Below, in pieces: positions 11,986-23,529 of a stretch of DNA of 64,000 bases. The translations under genes and the position numbers were made by a program. Source of the DNA: Gentiana macrophylla (lineage: Eukaryota; Streptophyta; Magnoliopsida; Gentianales; Gentianaceae); the NCBI GenBank assembly GCA_026214975.1, contig CM047806.1:99999832-100063831 (forward strand), in the 5' to 3' direction. The notes below the pieces were generated by a model. That model was given only the letters and a program-made list of their open reading frames with translations. It made no database searches and was not told the origin of the DNA. Position 1 is the first letter of the stretch. The number at the start of each line of letters is the position of its first letter.

Positions 11986-13324
11986 CCCATCCTATTGATA
12001 ACAGGGACTAAGGATGATGCTGAACTTGAAAAATTACCCTCGGTAAACCGGCAGGTGCCTCTGATTTATGGGCGTTAACTTCGCCCGGTTTCTTCTGGGA
12101 CTGTGCTCTGATACTGGAAAATGAAGATTGCAGCACTTTACTATTACAGTAGCACTACTAATCAGCAACAGGGATGCAAAAGGTGGTGTTTTGGGTTGTT
12201 GAAATGAAAGGAAAAAGGTTTGGTTTTGGGGGATGTATGGTGGTGATAGTGGTGGTGATAGTGGTGGCCGAATTTTCTACTAAGGAAAGAGATGGTGAAA
12301 TTTAGTGATTTGAAGAAGATGATAGTAGATGAGAATGATGAATAATAGTGGTGGAAGAGTAATTATGGAAGGTTGAAGGATTTGGTGGGATAATGGGTAG
12401 AGGAGTAATTAGGGTGAGGGATTTGAGGGGTTTGATTGATGGGATTGAGGTGGAGTTATGGTGGAGTGTGGGAAATGATGAAAAGGTGGAAAATAAGGGA
12501 AATGGGATGGTTTCTGCTGATTGGTAGGTTTCTGAGGCAACGTGTGTCATCCACATGTCTCTAAAAATTCTCCTTTTAAATCGGACACTCCGAAACTTGA
12601 AAATCTCATTTCGGTAACCCGGAGGTAGCTCTCGGTTTACCGGGCTTTCGTTCCCAGATTTCTCTGTCCGCCTTCTCTTCACACTTTAATTAATCTCACT
12701 GCTCAATCCTGACCTCAAATTGACTAGTCTCTTACTCCTTTTGTTGCTATCTCCGACTCGATCCTAACCTACTTCACTAGAATCCACAATGAGTAAAAGA
12801 ACCTTCCCAACAACCATCGGTTTCAAGCCTAAGGATACGGTAGGATGAAAAAAAAGCTCGTCCTTCATCCGAGATACTTTTATTCACTCCTATTCTAACT
12901 AAGGGTTCAAGGGAATAGTTTTGAGTATAAAGTCGTCAGCTCGACTTACCTTCGGATCTTCACTCAGTCAAAATTCAGGGCCTTCACTCGCCAAACTTGC
13001 ATCTTCGAGGTCTTAACCGTCATGCACTTCCCTTCTCGTTGATCATTACCTTTCAAGAGTGCCTTTTCACGGTTTTCCATAGAAACTTTCTGAGATCTCT
13101 TCCTAGCACACCTCTCTCTCTTTGCTCTGTGCTAGGTCGTCCTCTGCTTCGAGATTTAATCTTTATGCCCAAGTATTCCACACTTTCCAATTTAAGCTCT
13201 AATCCGTCACTACGCAATACGGAAGGACTAGCTTCCGTGAGTGCCTTGTTGTGGTCCTTCTCTTCACGCTCTCTAAGCATTAGCCTCATGAATTCTTGCT
13301 CACATGTCTCTACTAGAACCTCTC
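11986..13324 (-). mobile_element. E1 interior upstream of the envelope-like ORF
   Basis: 1.3 kb with no recognised protein. Two open frames on the minus strand (12302-12682, proline/serine/threonine-rich; 13053-13289, charged, with a REREEKDHNKAL stretch) match nothing I know. The striking content is copies of the LTR motif CGGTAAACCG and its mirror at about 12036-12050 and 12605-12650, with neighbouring text (GGTTTCTTCTGGGACT) resembling the LTR at 188-202. A GGTGATAGT microsatellite lies at about 12239-12266. It may contain captured LTR-like sequence. Confidence 0.5.
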
Positions 13325-14725
13325 TGTTGGACTTATTTTTAAGTTTTAGTGATGAGTGCCGGACTAGTCATTATAGAGCAAAGGCAAAAGATGTCTAGAT
13401 CAAATGTATAGGTTTATTAGAGTTTGATCTTGTATAGGTTTGATCAAACAAGCACTGTAAAAGGTCAGCTGACTTACTTCAGCAGACTAGTCTAGATCAG
13501 TAGGGTAGCTGAGTCAGTAGACTAATCAGGAACCTGCTAAAGATTGAAGGCTGAGGGCTCAAACTCAGTTATTGAAGGCTAAGGGATTAAACTTAGTAAT
13601 TAAAGTCAATGATATGGAATCAGAATTTAGGGAAGTCTGTGATGACCTAAACTGATTACATATACCTTGTGTACAAGGTCTAAGTTCCACAAGTTAAGTG
13701 GTGATTGGAACATAGTTATGTTCAAAAAGGTGTAATCTAACTTCATAAATAAAAGTTAGATAAAAGACAGATTAATTTGAAGTGTTTTTAAACAAAGCAA
13801 ATTATGGATCACTCATTGATGTGTATATCAAGAGACTTATGTTCTCGTGAACTCTTTGGACACATATTTTGATTTAATCAAAGGCTACATTGGAAGATTA
13901 CAAAGAAAAGGACAGCTAACAACCTCTGATTTTGTCAAACAAATCAATGGTTAAGATTAAATGGACGTTGGAAAGATTCAGACCTTTATCCAATGGAAAC
14001 AAGTCAAAGGAAGGACAGACTGAAAATTGTCAAAAAGGAGTCTGACAGTGTCAATCCTAGGAACAGTCAGAAAAATCAAGTCAAGATGGAGACAAATCCA
14101 AAATGGCTATGTTTGAATTTCAAACATAAGTCACAAGGATTTCTACCTATAAATAGAGGACTCCTAACTCAGATACAAGTGATGATTTTTGAAGAAAAAT
14201 AAGGATCCATCTTGAGCAATCAGAATTAAATCGATCAAACACCCTGCTGACCCTATTGAGCATAAGGCTACTGATCCAGTACAATTCTTCAAGTGTAATC
14301 AGCATTCAAGCTACATCAAGTTTACACACTTGAAGACATCAAGCTGCTGATCATAGCATCCTGATCAAGCTGCTGAAAGCTGAACCACTTACTTGATTCA
14401 AACTTTCTTTTACAAGGAATCTACTGAGGACAGTGAAGCACATTTGTGTCAAGGACTGTTGTTTGTGGTGGAGCTGGTGAAGAGGCAATCCTACCCTTCA
14501 AGGACCAGTGGAAGACTTTGGAGCAACAATCCTACCTGTTCCAAGTGTTCAGCCTGTGAAGCCATAGTTATTGGTGAAGGAGAAGCATCTTAGGGATTTT
14601 TGTAATAGCTACCTCAAGAATCTCTAGTGAATTACCTCCAACATCACAGGAGAAGAGTGGACTGACAGGATTACACCACCTGGAACCACTATAAAATCTG
14701 CCTACTTACTTTCTGCATTTATATT
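13325..14725 (+). repeat. Truncated LTR of the E3 Copia family
   Basis: It starts TGTTGGACTTATTTTTAAG and is closely similar to 14726-16075, but stops where E3 begins and lacks the last 300 bp of the LTR. A TATA-like site is at 14147-14156. Because E3 starts exactly inside it, the simplest reading is that E3 inserted into a resident LTR of its own family. The missing part, expected after the E3 3' LTR, is not in the window. Confidence 0.85.
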
Positions 14726-16379
14726 TGTTGGACTTATTTTTAAGTTTTAGTGATGAGTGCCGGACTAGCCATATAGTGCAAAGGCAAAAAGATGTCTAGA
14801 TCAAATGTATAGGTTTATTAGAGTTTGATCTTTGTATAGGTTTGATCAAGCAATCACTGTAAAGGTCAGCTGACTTATATCAGCAGACCAATCTAGATCA
14901 GTAGGGTAGCTAGGTCAGTAGACTAGTCAGAACCTCGCCAAGACCGGTAATGAGGGCTCAAACTCAGTTATTGAAGGCTAATGGATCAAACTTAGTAATT
15001 AAAGTCAAGGATATGGAATCAGAATTTAGGGAAGTCTGTGATGACCTAAACTGATTACATATACCTTGTGTACAAGGTCTGAGTTCCATAAGTTGGATGG
15101 TGATTGGAACTTAGTTATGATTAAGTTGTGTAATCTAACTTCACAAATTAAAAGTTAGATAAAAGAAGTCAGCCGCATTGTGTTTTAAACACAGCAAATT
15201 ATGGTTCAGCTGACTAATATGTATCTCAGCAGACTCATGAACCTGCTGATACATATACCTCGATTTATTCAAAATTACATTGGAAGATTACATGGACAAG
15301 GACAACTAACAACCTCTGATTCTATCAAATAAATCAATGGTTGAGATTAAAGGGACATTGGATGATTTAGGACTTTATCCAATGGATACGAGTCAAAGGA
15401 TGGACAGATCGCATTCATCAAAAGCGATCCTGACCGTGTCGATCTTATGAACGATGACGAAAGCAAGTCAAATGGGACATAATCTGAAACGGCTATGTTT
15501 AAATTTCAAATACAAGTCACAAGGACTCCCACCTATAAATAGAGGACTCCCAATTCAGATACAAGTGATGAAAATTAAGGATCTATTTTGAGCAATCAGA
15601 ATTATATCAAGAAATCACCCTGCTGACCCTACTCAGCTTAAGGCTACTGATCCAGAAAAAATCTTCAAGTGTAATCTGCAATCAAGCTACATCAAGTTTA
15701 CACGCTTGAAGACATCAAGCTGCTGATCATATCATCCTGATCAAGCTGCTGCAACTGAATCATTTACTTGATTCAGTCTTTATTTTACTAGAAATCTGTT
15801 GAAGACAGTGAAGCACATCTGTGTGAAAGACTGTTGTTTGTGGTGGAGCTGGTGAAGAGGCAATCCTACCCTTCAAGGACCAGTGGAAGACTTTGGAGCA
15901 GCAATCCTACCTGTTCCTATTGGTGAAGGACAAACATCTTAGGGATTTTTGTAACAGCTATCTCAAGAATCTCTCTAGTGAATTACCTCCAACATCACAG
16001 GAGAAGAGTGGACTGACAGGATTACACCACCTGGAACCACTATAAAATCTGCCTACTTACTTTCTGCACTTACATTCTGCATTTAGTTTATTACACACAT
16101 CAACCTACTGAATCTAGCAACTGAATTCACACACATACACTACTGAGTATCTAATACTTGGTATCATATTTAACAAGTAATAAGGCTTAATTTTTGATAT
16201 ATTTCACACAGCATTGATTCAAGATATTCAATAGTCACAGACTATCGAGTATCGCCAGACTCATCAAGTATCGCAGTCGCTAAAGTTGCTGAGTTTGTTA
16301 ACTCCAAAAGTTTTAAGTGTTAAGTTTATTCACCCCACCCCCCTCTAAACTTAACCAAAGCCTTTTCAAGGGACCAACA
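14726..16379 (+). repeat. E3 5' LTR (Copia)
   Basis: 1654 bp, beginning TGTTGGAC and ending GGACCAACA, followed after two bases by a tRNA-iMet type primer site. The TATA-like site is at 15533-15542. The end CACCCCACCCCCCTCTAAAC (16331-16350) is typical of Copia LTR ends. The element is interrupted further right, so its 3' LTR is not seen. Confidence 0.88.
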
Positions 16380-16381
16380 AT

Positions 16382-16393
16382 TGGTATCGGAGC
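16382..16393 (+). promoter_or_regulatory. E3 primer-binding site (tRNA-iMet type)
   Basis: TGGTATCGGAGC, two bases after the LTR end. It differs by one base from the usual TGGTATCAGAGC. Confidence 0.88.
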
Positions 16394-16499
16394 AAGGCTT
16401 CTATTCTGAAGTAATCCTACTTGTTGTGCTTGTGAAAATACTTTGAAACTTTTTCAAGTTACTGATTTTCAAAGCTTTGCATCTTGGATAACAACCAGT

Positions 16500-18062
16500 A
16501 TGCTAGATCTATCTTTGATGTGTTCTTTAGATAGATTTGATGAGTATAAACGTCGAATGCAAAGCTTATCTAGTTGCAACACATGATGAAATGATGGATG
16601 TGTTGTGAGATGGACCACCTGGAGATTACCAAGGCAAGAATGAGTGGGTGATGAGACACAAGACATTCCAAAACCAAAAGGAATGGATCAATAAGATAGA
16701 AAGAGAGCAAATCTCAACAATATTGCTATTGATATCATTTATAGAACTTTGGATAGCAATATGTACATGAAAGTGAAAGATTGCAAGATCGCAAAGAACT
16801 TTGGGACAAATTGCAATTAATTTGTGAAGGCACCTTGATGCAATCAAGAAGAATAAAATCGGTGTGGCTAAGCCAAAGAAGTTCCAAGAGTTCAAGATGA
16901 AACCAAATGAAACCATTGAACAGATGGAATCAAGGTTCAATGCAATCAAGGATGAACTCACCTTGCTGAGTGTGAAGTATTCACTAGAAGAAATAACTAC
17001 AAAGATCTTGGAAGCATTACCTGCTAAAGAAATTTGGGAGATGAAGGTGACTGCAATAGAAGAAATGAGGAGTTTGCATGAAGAAGATACCTTCAAATTA
17101 TTTTCAGATCTTAAAGCTTATGAATTCAGCAAGAAGCTTGTACCTGAAACTGAAAAAGAAGAGCCAAAGACCACTACACTGGCTGCGTCACATCAAGAAG
17201 AGGCATCAAGAGTCCAAGATGATCTGCTGGATGAAATGCAAGAGAGATTGCCCTACTGAGGAAGAAAATCAGGATGATGAAGAATGGAAATGGTTCTCCA
17301 AGGAATTTCACAAAGAAATTCAGTGAAAAGAAGAAGGATGAATCAAAGAAAGATAATGATTACTTGTGTTATCATTGCAAGAAACCAGGACACTTCAAGC
17401 CTGAATGTCCTGAGTTAAAACATAAAAAGGAACCTGATTATCTTTGCTTTAACTGCAAGAAACCTGGACATTTTAGACCTGATTGTTCAGACCTACTGAA
17501 GACCAAGAGTCAACAAAGAAGACATGGCAAGAAGGCTATGGTTGCTGAAGATGAATCAGGATATGAAGTGGAATCAGAAAAAAGGAAATGAATCTGATGA
17601 CACTGCACTTGTTGCTGATATGGATGATTATGCTTTAATGGCTAACATGGATGAAACAGAGGAGGTATACAATACTGTATCTAGAAACACTCCTACTGGA
17701 AGTGATTGTGAATCAACCTGTGGTTCAAATCCAAAAATTTCGACAATGAAGAAACTTTGGATGCCATCCTTAATCAATCGATAATACAATCTGGTTATGA
17801 GATTGTGAAAGCTAAAAAAGAAGCTCTTCAAGTAGAAATTGAAAGGTTGAATGCTGAATTAAGAATTCTCAAAGGAAAGGAAAAAGAAGTTGGACAGAAT
17901 CAGCATAAGCCTGCTGAACCTTCAGTAGCTGCTGAGTCTGCTGAACCATCTTGTTCCTCCACTGCATTCAAATCTAGAAAGCCTTATGGTGATAGAACAG
18001 GGCTTGGATTTAGAACTCAACAATCCAATAAGAGTGGATCCAGTGAAGGTCACCGAACCTAG
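16500..18062 (+). pseudogene. E3 Copia Gag (UBN2-like region plus two CCHC zinc knuckles), broken
   Basis: The nucleocapsid-precursor gene of E3. A UBN2-like capsid region is readable at 16700-17250 (NETIEQMESRFNAIKDEL and following). It is followed by an acidic lysine-rich linker and two CCHC zinc knuckles, CYHCKKPGHFKPEC at 17367-17408 and CFNCKKPGHFRPDC at 17445-17486, with all zinc ligands present. A coiled-coil-prone KAKKEALQVEIERLNAEL segment follows at about 17815-17875. The reading frame changes near 17250, 17590 and 17740 and has early stops before 16860, so the gene is dead. Gag would package element RNA into cytoplasmic particles. The long C-terminal coiled coil is typical of large plant Copia Gags. 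No protease or RT follows before E4. Confidence 0.85.
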
Positions 18063-18444
18063 TACCGTGCATTGGTCCTAAGTTTGTGCCTCACAAGATC
18101 CAACTCCCAAAAGGGTTGTTTGAGGCGTGAAGCCCTCTCGAGAATGCTTCAAGGAAGCAAAATCGTAAGTCAAAGAAGTCAACGACTCCTAATAAAAAGA
18201 ATAAATCTAAAAATAGGATCATTGTGCCTTCTAGACTGTGATAGCGCATCTACTACCAAGTCTGGCTGGACCACGAAGGGTAAAACCGTAAATATTCCAA
18301 GGATAAGAATCCTAAATCCAAAAATGTTAATCATTCTAGGGATACTTATCTCAAGGGAAAGGTAGATTGTTCCTTCATCGATGATGATTGGAATATTCCT
18401 CGCATCTCATCGCTAGAAACAACAAGTTTAACCATACCGCTAGG
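18063..18444 (+). pseudogene. E3 post-gag polyprotein remnant
   Basis: The lysine-rich text after the Gag coiled coil (GPKFVPHKIQLPK, then KNKSKNRIIVPSRL and SGWTTKGKTVNIPRI in shifting frames) looks like the linker between Gag and protease in Copia polyproteins. No active-site motif is reached. The sequence stops at 18444, where a new LTR-like sequence begins, and the rest of the E3 pol gene is missing from the window. Confidence 0.55.
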
Positions 18445-19630
18445 TGTTAACGGTGATTTTTACGGTTTATACGACTTTATTTCGTAGCAATTTCCTTTGT
18501 GTTTTATTACTTTTTATAGAAAATTAAGTGTTTAAATGTTTTATTGAAAGAATGCGTATGGAAATGGTCTAATTGCAAAGTTGAGCTAATTTCGTGGTCT
18601 TATTGATAATTATGTGTGGTTTTACACTTTGCCCGTTTTCATGGTTTTGTTGGTCCGCAAACATGTTGTGAACGGAGTTTAAATGGAAAGGAGGAAGATG
18701 CAAGTGCAACTTGGAATAAAGATATCAAGCAATCTAGACGTGCGTTTGCCACTCCGTCAATCAGGACGGGCGTCTGTGGAAGAGGACGGGCGTCCACGAA
18801 AGAAATTCGATTCAGGGAAGACAGCTTTTCAGTGGACGAGCGTTCAGAAATGCATAGGACGGGCGTTCACCATTCTAAACGGGCGTCCGGTCCGCCACCT
18901 CAGCTAAACCGACATTGAGTCCTATAAATAGTCGCGTTTTCTGAACCCTAAAACAACACAATTCCACCCCTGGCCGCCTAGGCCCCTTGGGGGAGACTTT
19001 GTTGCTTCTTCTTGCTACCATAAACATAGTTTTATCGACTTTTTATTTATATACCAACGATGAGTAGAGGCTAGGCAATTTGAACGAGCTTTGTGAAGCC
19101 ATCTCTGCAACATCTTGATTTCTTCTTTGGGATTGTTTTGTGAGTTTTAAATAAAGTTTGTTTCTTTATTATGTTCATATTGTTATGCAATTTAAATCGA
19201 GAGATGGTTGCGATTTGATGTTTTTTGTTTGATGAGAATCGTTGTTAGACTTGGATCACCATAGTAAAGATTAGATTTTTAACCTAAAAATAACGAGAGT
19301 TGTTAGGTTAATTTCTAGGTTGCTAGATTGAGAAATCTTACACCTTGGTTATGGAAGCGTTAATCTCTAAGATCGAGAGATGAGAGATTAATAGGCGAAT
19401 TATCTAAGAGATTAGAAATTCATACTTTTGATAGGTGAACCACAATCTTCATTAAATCTTCACTAAACAATCTAGAGAGGAAGTTGAGGGTTGTGAGATC
19501 GGTGGACCATTGCTTGTTCGCTTTCAATTTATTTGTTATCATCTTAGTAATTTTATTATCTTTTTAGAATAGAATTATTTTCATTAGTTTGGCTCGCAAC
19601 TATCTTTCCCGGCTTTGGATTCTAGATCCT
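18445..19630 (+). repeat. E4: divergent Athila-like LTR, running into the gap
   Basis: It begins TGTTAACGG and shares layout with the E5/E6 LTRs: an early AATTAAGTG...GAAAGAATG segment, an AGGAAGATGCAAGT block, an array of GGACGGGCGTC-type motifs at 18765-18890, then a TATA-like site (CTATAAATAG) at 18922-18931, and an AT-rich downstream part. The right end is lost in the N gap. No primer site or coding sequence can be tied to it, so it may be a solo LTR or part of a collapsed region. Confidence 0.6.
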
Positions 19631-19730
19631 NNNNNNNNNNNNNNNNNNNNNNNNNNNNNNNNNNNNNNNNNNNNNNNNNNNNNNNNNNNNNNNNNNNNNN
19701 NNNNNNNNNNNNNNNNNNNNNNNNNNNNNN
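19631..19730. other. Assembly gap (100 N)
   Basis: Exactly 100 N, the usual placeholder for a gap of unknown size. By comparison with the 3' LTR at 43778, about 390 bp of the E5 5' LTR are missing here, together with its target duplication and the end of E4. Confidence 0.98.
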
Positions 19731-20965
19731 TTTCGTGCTTTGATGGACGAGCGCCTCTGTTCCGCCCACTAGACGGGCGTTGCAATATTGACGAAAGGCC
19801 CGTGAGGAAGAATTGATTCGTAGTCTTATGATTTTTTGTCGAATCGCATCTATTTTTGCATAGACGGGCGCCCAAGAAGACTCGCCCGACTCGATAAATT
19901 TTACACGCACTGACGGGAGTCTACCTTTCGACGGGCGCCCAATCGCCGACTTAACCCCTAGCCTAAAATCTTATAAATACCAACAAGATATCAAACCCTG
20001 GGGCATCATACGATTATTCATTCATTCAAAACCTTAGAAGCCGATATCCAAAAGAGCAAACTCAAGATGAACTTTCCATCCCGACAATCATGATCACCAA
20101 TATGATTGTTGGCTAAGCACCATGTGGGACAACGGAGGAAACCAATCAACAACTACACCAACTGTAGAGGATTTTGAGCTATATTTTTAGTGAGTTAAAT
20201 TCACTGCTTTTTATCAATTGAATGTTGTGATTAATTGTTTATGTTTTATTGAATCAAGAGATCGGCGAAACTACCTTTTGATTGAATTTATATGAGAATA
20301 TTGTTCAAGCTTTGATCTTTCAATCGATGCAATTAATTGTAATTCAAGAGAGATTGTTTATGATTAATTGGGCAGAGTATTGGAGACAACTCATGGTAAG
20401 TGTTACGCATGTTAGCTTAGTTTGGCTTTGAAAGAAAACGAAACCTAGAAATTGATTAAAGAGATTTAATCAGTTACGTGATTTGATCATTGCTAAACCG
20501 TGTTTTAGCTCACAATCTAGTTGGGGTTGGTTGGTTGATTGGTGGACTTCGTTGCTCTTGTTGGATTCTTTTAATTCTTTGATAAATCAAATGCGTTGAA
20601 TTTATCAACTTTTGTTGCTAATGTTTAGTTATTTTAAAGATTCTAGTTTTTACACGGTGTTTCTACACATGCTTAATTAGCGAAATTTATATAGCAGCAT
20701 ACGTCCACCTTCGATGGAAACGGCCGTCGATTAATCGAATTTTTTACTGCTTCTGTTTAATTGTAGCCATTATTCGCCGCTTTTATATTATAGTTAATAT
20801 ATACCTTAGTTTTAGATAATAATTTGTGACATAATCGATATAATAACAATTACTTTAACAAATAAACACCTCGACTTCATAGGGCGACCCGTTAACGCTC
20901 TTTTACTACTTAACGCTATACTTGGGGTGTTTGGTTTATAAATTTAAAACTAGTTTTACCTAACA
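19731..20965 (+). repeat. E5 5' LTR (left part lost in gap)
   Basis: It aligns with the right part of the 3' LTR (about 44165-45396) and ends CTAACA next to the primer site. GGGCGCCC-type motifs are at 19740-19945, a TATA-like site at 19971-19980, and the conserved GGTTGGTTGGTTGATTGG stretch at about 20526-20543. Confidence 0.88.
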
Positions 20966-20970
20966 AGTTT

Positions 20971-20989
20971 TTGGCGCCCGTTGTCGGGA
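20971..20989 (+). promoter_or_regulatory. E5 primer-binding site (tRNA-Asp type)
   Basis: TTGGCGCCCGTTGTCGGGA, five bases after the LTR end, resembles the TGGCGCCGTTGCCGGGGA sites of Athila/Tat elements. Confidence 0.85.
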
Positions 20990-21720
20990 AGTCGATGGCA
21001 TAATAGCCTGGATTAACCGTGATGCGATTTTACGTATCGGATTATTTTAGCTATAATCTTTAGAAACAAGTGTCCGCTTTGGCGCCAGGACCCTAATCCG
21101 GAAAGCTCGTTCCGGCCTTCGACGGCGCGTTCAATGGCCATAGGGCCGTTCAACACCGTTTAGGGTCCAAAATATGCTGTTTTCACTTCCAGTTTGGCTA
21201 CTAGTAAGATTCCAACACGCTTTTTTTCAACGTCTTGATGTTTTTCCCGCTTTTAAATTTTTAAATGAGGGTTGGTTTCTTTCACAATTTACATTTACAT
21301 ATCTTTTCTAAATTAAAAAAATAAAAAAATAAAAAAATAAAAAAGAAACTTTCTACGAGCAGGCGCCCGGAATCGAACATCCGTCTCATTTGCATTTGTC
21401 TTGAAGCGCTAGTTCGATGACCACAGATGAGCGCTTCACCTCCGCACTCCACACAGACAGCGTCCACTATCACTGGCGCCGGTTTCGTCTCCAAATTATC
21501 ATCTACTCTTCTTCTCTCTTCTCCTTTCTAAACCTCTGAAGCACTCACAATCATACCTGCTGCATTCGTTTCTCGTCAACCCACAGGTTGATTTCTTCCT
21601 CGTTCACCGCTTCTTCTCGGTTTTATGCAGAGCCAGGGGTAAGAAAGTGGACCTCTTACCTTTAATCACCGAGACACGAGAGTGCATTATGGAGAAAGCT
21701 ATTCCCTAATCCAGGACATT
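20990..21720 (+). mobile_element. E5 untranslated leader
   Basis: 730 bp between primer site and Gag start. It is homologous to the E6 leader (39020-39650, minus strand) in blocks such as GTGTCCGCTT. It contains an A-rich AAAAAATAAAAAAAT run at about 21316-21335. The TTGGCGCCAGGA near 21078 resembles a second primer site but sits where E6 has TTGGCACGCAGA, so it is ordinary leader. Confidence 0.65.
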
Positions 21721-23453
21721 ATGGCTAACGAAGCTCCAAATCCGAGATCCTCAACCCCGAATGAATCGATCCTTCACCGATCACGGTAATACAATAATGA
21801 CAAAATCAGAAATTTGGGATAAATAATCAATTTCAACAATTCCGTCAAAACAGCTAAACCAATTCAAATGGGACACTATGCCCTCTATCTTGATTGAGGC
21901 TTCTGGAAGAGCATAGAACTATTGCCTTAAGACTGAATGGCAACCGAACTTCGATCACGAAAATTGAGTGGTTGAGTTTGGTCTGCATACAGTTCTTTCG
22001 CGGTAATGCAGAAGATCCCCTCATGACTTCTTGTCCCACCTTCGTTCAAATCATGCCGAAGCCACTATCCTGGTATTGATTCCGGATTGTCAAATTCAAA
22101 ACTCTTCCCGCTTTATACAAAGTGGTGAAGCAAAACTGTTTGGTCAAACCTTTAGCCAAATACGTTCTCTCCGTTCCTGGAATGATGTCAAGTTGTTTTA
22201 CTCACGAAGTTTGTCTCGCATCGGGACAATCATGGATACGGTGCCGAGATAGCCACATTTGAAAAGTCCCAACTTGATAAGAGAGAGTGGGGGGAAAGCA
22301 TGGGGAGAGACTAAACATGTCACGAGGAAAGTGCCCTGACCATGGATCCCCATGTAGGACATAGAGCTCACAGAAATATTCTAATGTGAGGTGTCTCTCA
22401 GCAAATAGAGACTACCTTTGATTCCAGCTAACTCAATGATCGGCCTTCTGCGGAAGTGATGACGCTCAAGCATACGGTGGTCAAACGGAGAGTAAAGAAC
22501 CAACATGTGGTCAGCTCCAAGAAAGACCAACGGCATGGGAGAATAAGAAGGCATCTCGGCTGCGAGCACCTTGAGACTAAGTTGTTAGTTGCTCAAATAG
22601 AGTTGATTTAGCAAAAGCGACTAGCCAATTTACAAGCGCAGCAGCCAAAAGGGCCGATCAAATGTGAACTACTCCGGGAGATGCGGTAGGGAATGAGATG
22701 AATGAGGAAGCAGGAATTTAATGGAGAATCATGTAAACCTTGAAACTTCAATCGGGACTGAGAATCATTCCAGTTCAGCGTCCCAATTTAATCAAGCCAA
22801 TACCCACATTATCAATTCAAAACCTTCTTTCAACTCAAGTTATCAAAGACCACCTCCTGGGATGGTTAATCAATCTCACCAATCCCTAACTCCCAAAAGA
22901 CCTCGAGGTGGTTGGAATCAAAACCAACATCATAAGCAAACCACCTGCTTGTGTCCCCACGACATAAGTTTGATGAGCTAGTAGACATGGGTGAAGACCA
23001 CGGCTCACTAGTGTCAAGACAATAAGAAGAGAGGCGGAGGTTGGTCGGGATAGGCGGACCAACAAAAGCAAATGCAGAGACCATGGTAAACTTCCAAGTT
23101 ATACGAAGAAATCTAAAGCGGGATATCAATGTTTGCCGCGCCATCACACCTCGATAGGATTATGAACGAAGAAATTTGAATAGAGGTCACTCACAGAAGT
23201 GGTAGCCGGGCGGGACCGGAAAGATGTCGGGAAGCAGTGACCCGCCCGACACCATAAGTTCGAGGATGGGGCAATCGAAGTTAAATACGAAGAAAGCAAC
23301 GAGTGAGGAGGAGCTTAATGATGATGATTCTTGGGGGGATGAAAATTATTACGATAAAGCAATGAGGAAAAGTCGGGTGGTGTGCCCACGACAAAGAAGA
23401 TGGAGGAAAAGATTTGTCGAGGATGGAAGGATAAGGAGAAGCCAGAAGCCATA
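21721..23453 (+). pseudogene. E5 Athila-type Gag, heavily broken
   Basis: The Gag start is the ATG at 21721 (MANEAPNP), chosen because the E6 copy begins MANEVPNP at the matching place. Similar blocks in both copies confirm the identity: LVAQ(I/M)E followed by KRLANLQ near 22585-22640, a proline/asparagine-rich region, and an acidic DDDSWGDENYYDKAM segment near 23318-23362. Stops and frameshifts occur every 30-100 codons. No CCHC knuckle is readable. The product would have been the capsid precursor of a Gypsy-type particle; it cannot be made from this copy. Confidence 0.7.
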
Positions 23454-23529
23454 AGAAATCAAGCCATGAACAATGATAAAGCCTTCCTTATCACAAAAGA
23501 AGAAAGAGAATACCCTCGATCATGTGAGA

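Noticed and set aside
12302..12682. 126-codon minus-strand open frame, possible gene
   Set aside because: Low-complexity serine/threonine/proline-rich sequence over a GGTGATAGT-type repeat and LTR-like motifs inside E1. No domain is recognised and there is no sign of an independent transcript.
12997..13398. 133-codon plus-strand open frame
   Set aside because: It runs antisense to the E1 interior and crosses into the adjacent LTR at 13325, so it cannot be a conserved gene.
16626..17096. 156-codon minus-strand open frame
   Set aside because: It is antisense to the E3 Gag, whose UBN2-like text and zinc knuckles on the plus strand explain the region.
20520..20560. Telomere-like GGTTGGTTGG tracts in the LTRs
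   Set aside because: The same short tract occurs at the matching place in the E5 and E6 LTRs. It is a conserved LTR feature, not an interstitial telomere repeat.
21076..21090. Second primer-binding-like site TTGGCGCCAGGA in the E5 leader
   Set aside because: The homologous E6 leader has TTGGCACGCAGA there, so it is leader sequence. The true site at 20971 sits next to the LTR end.
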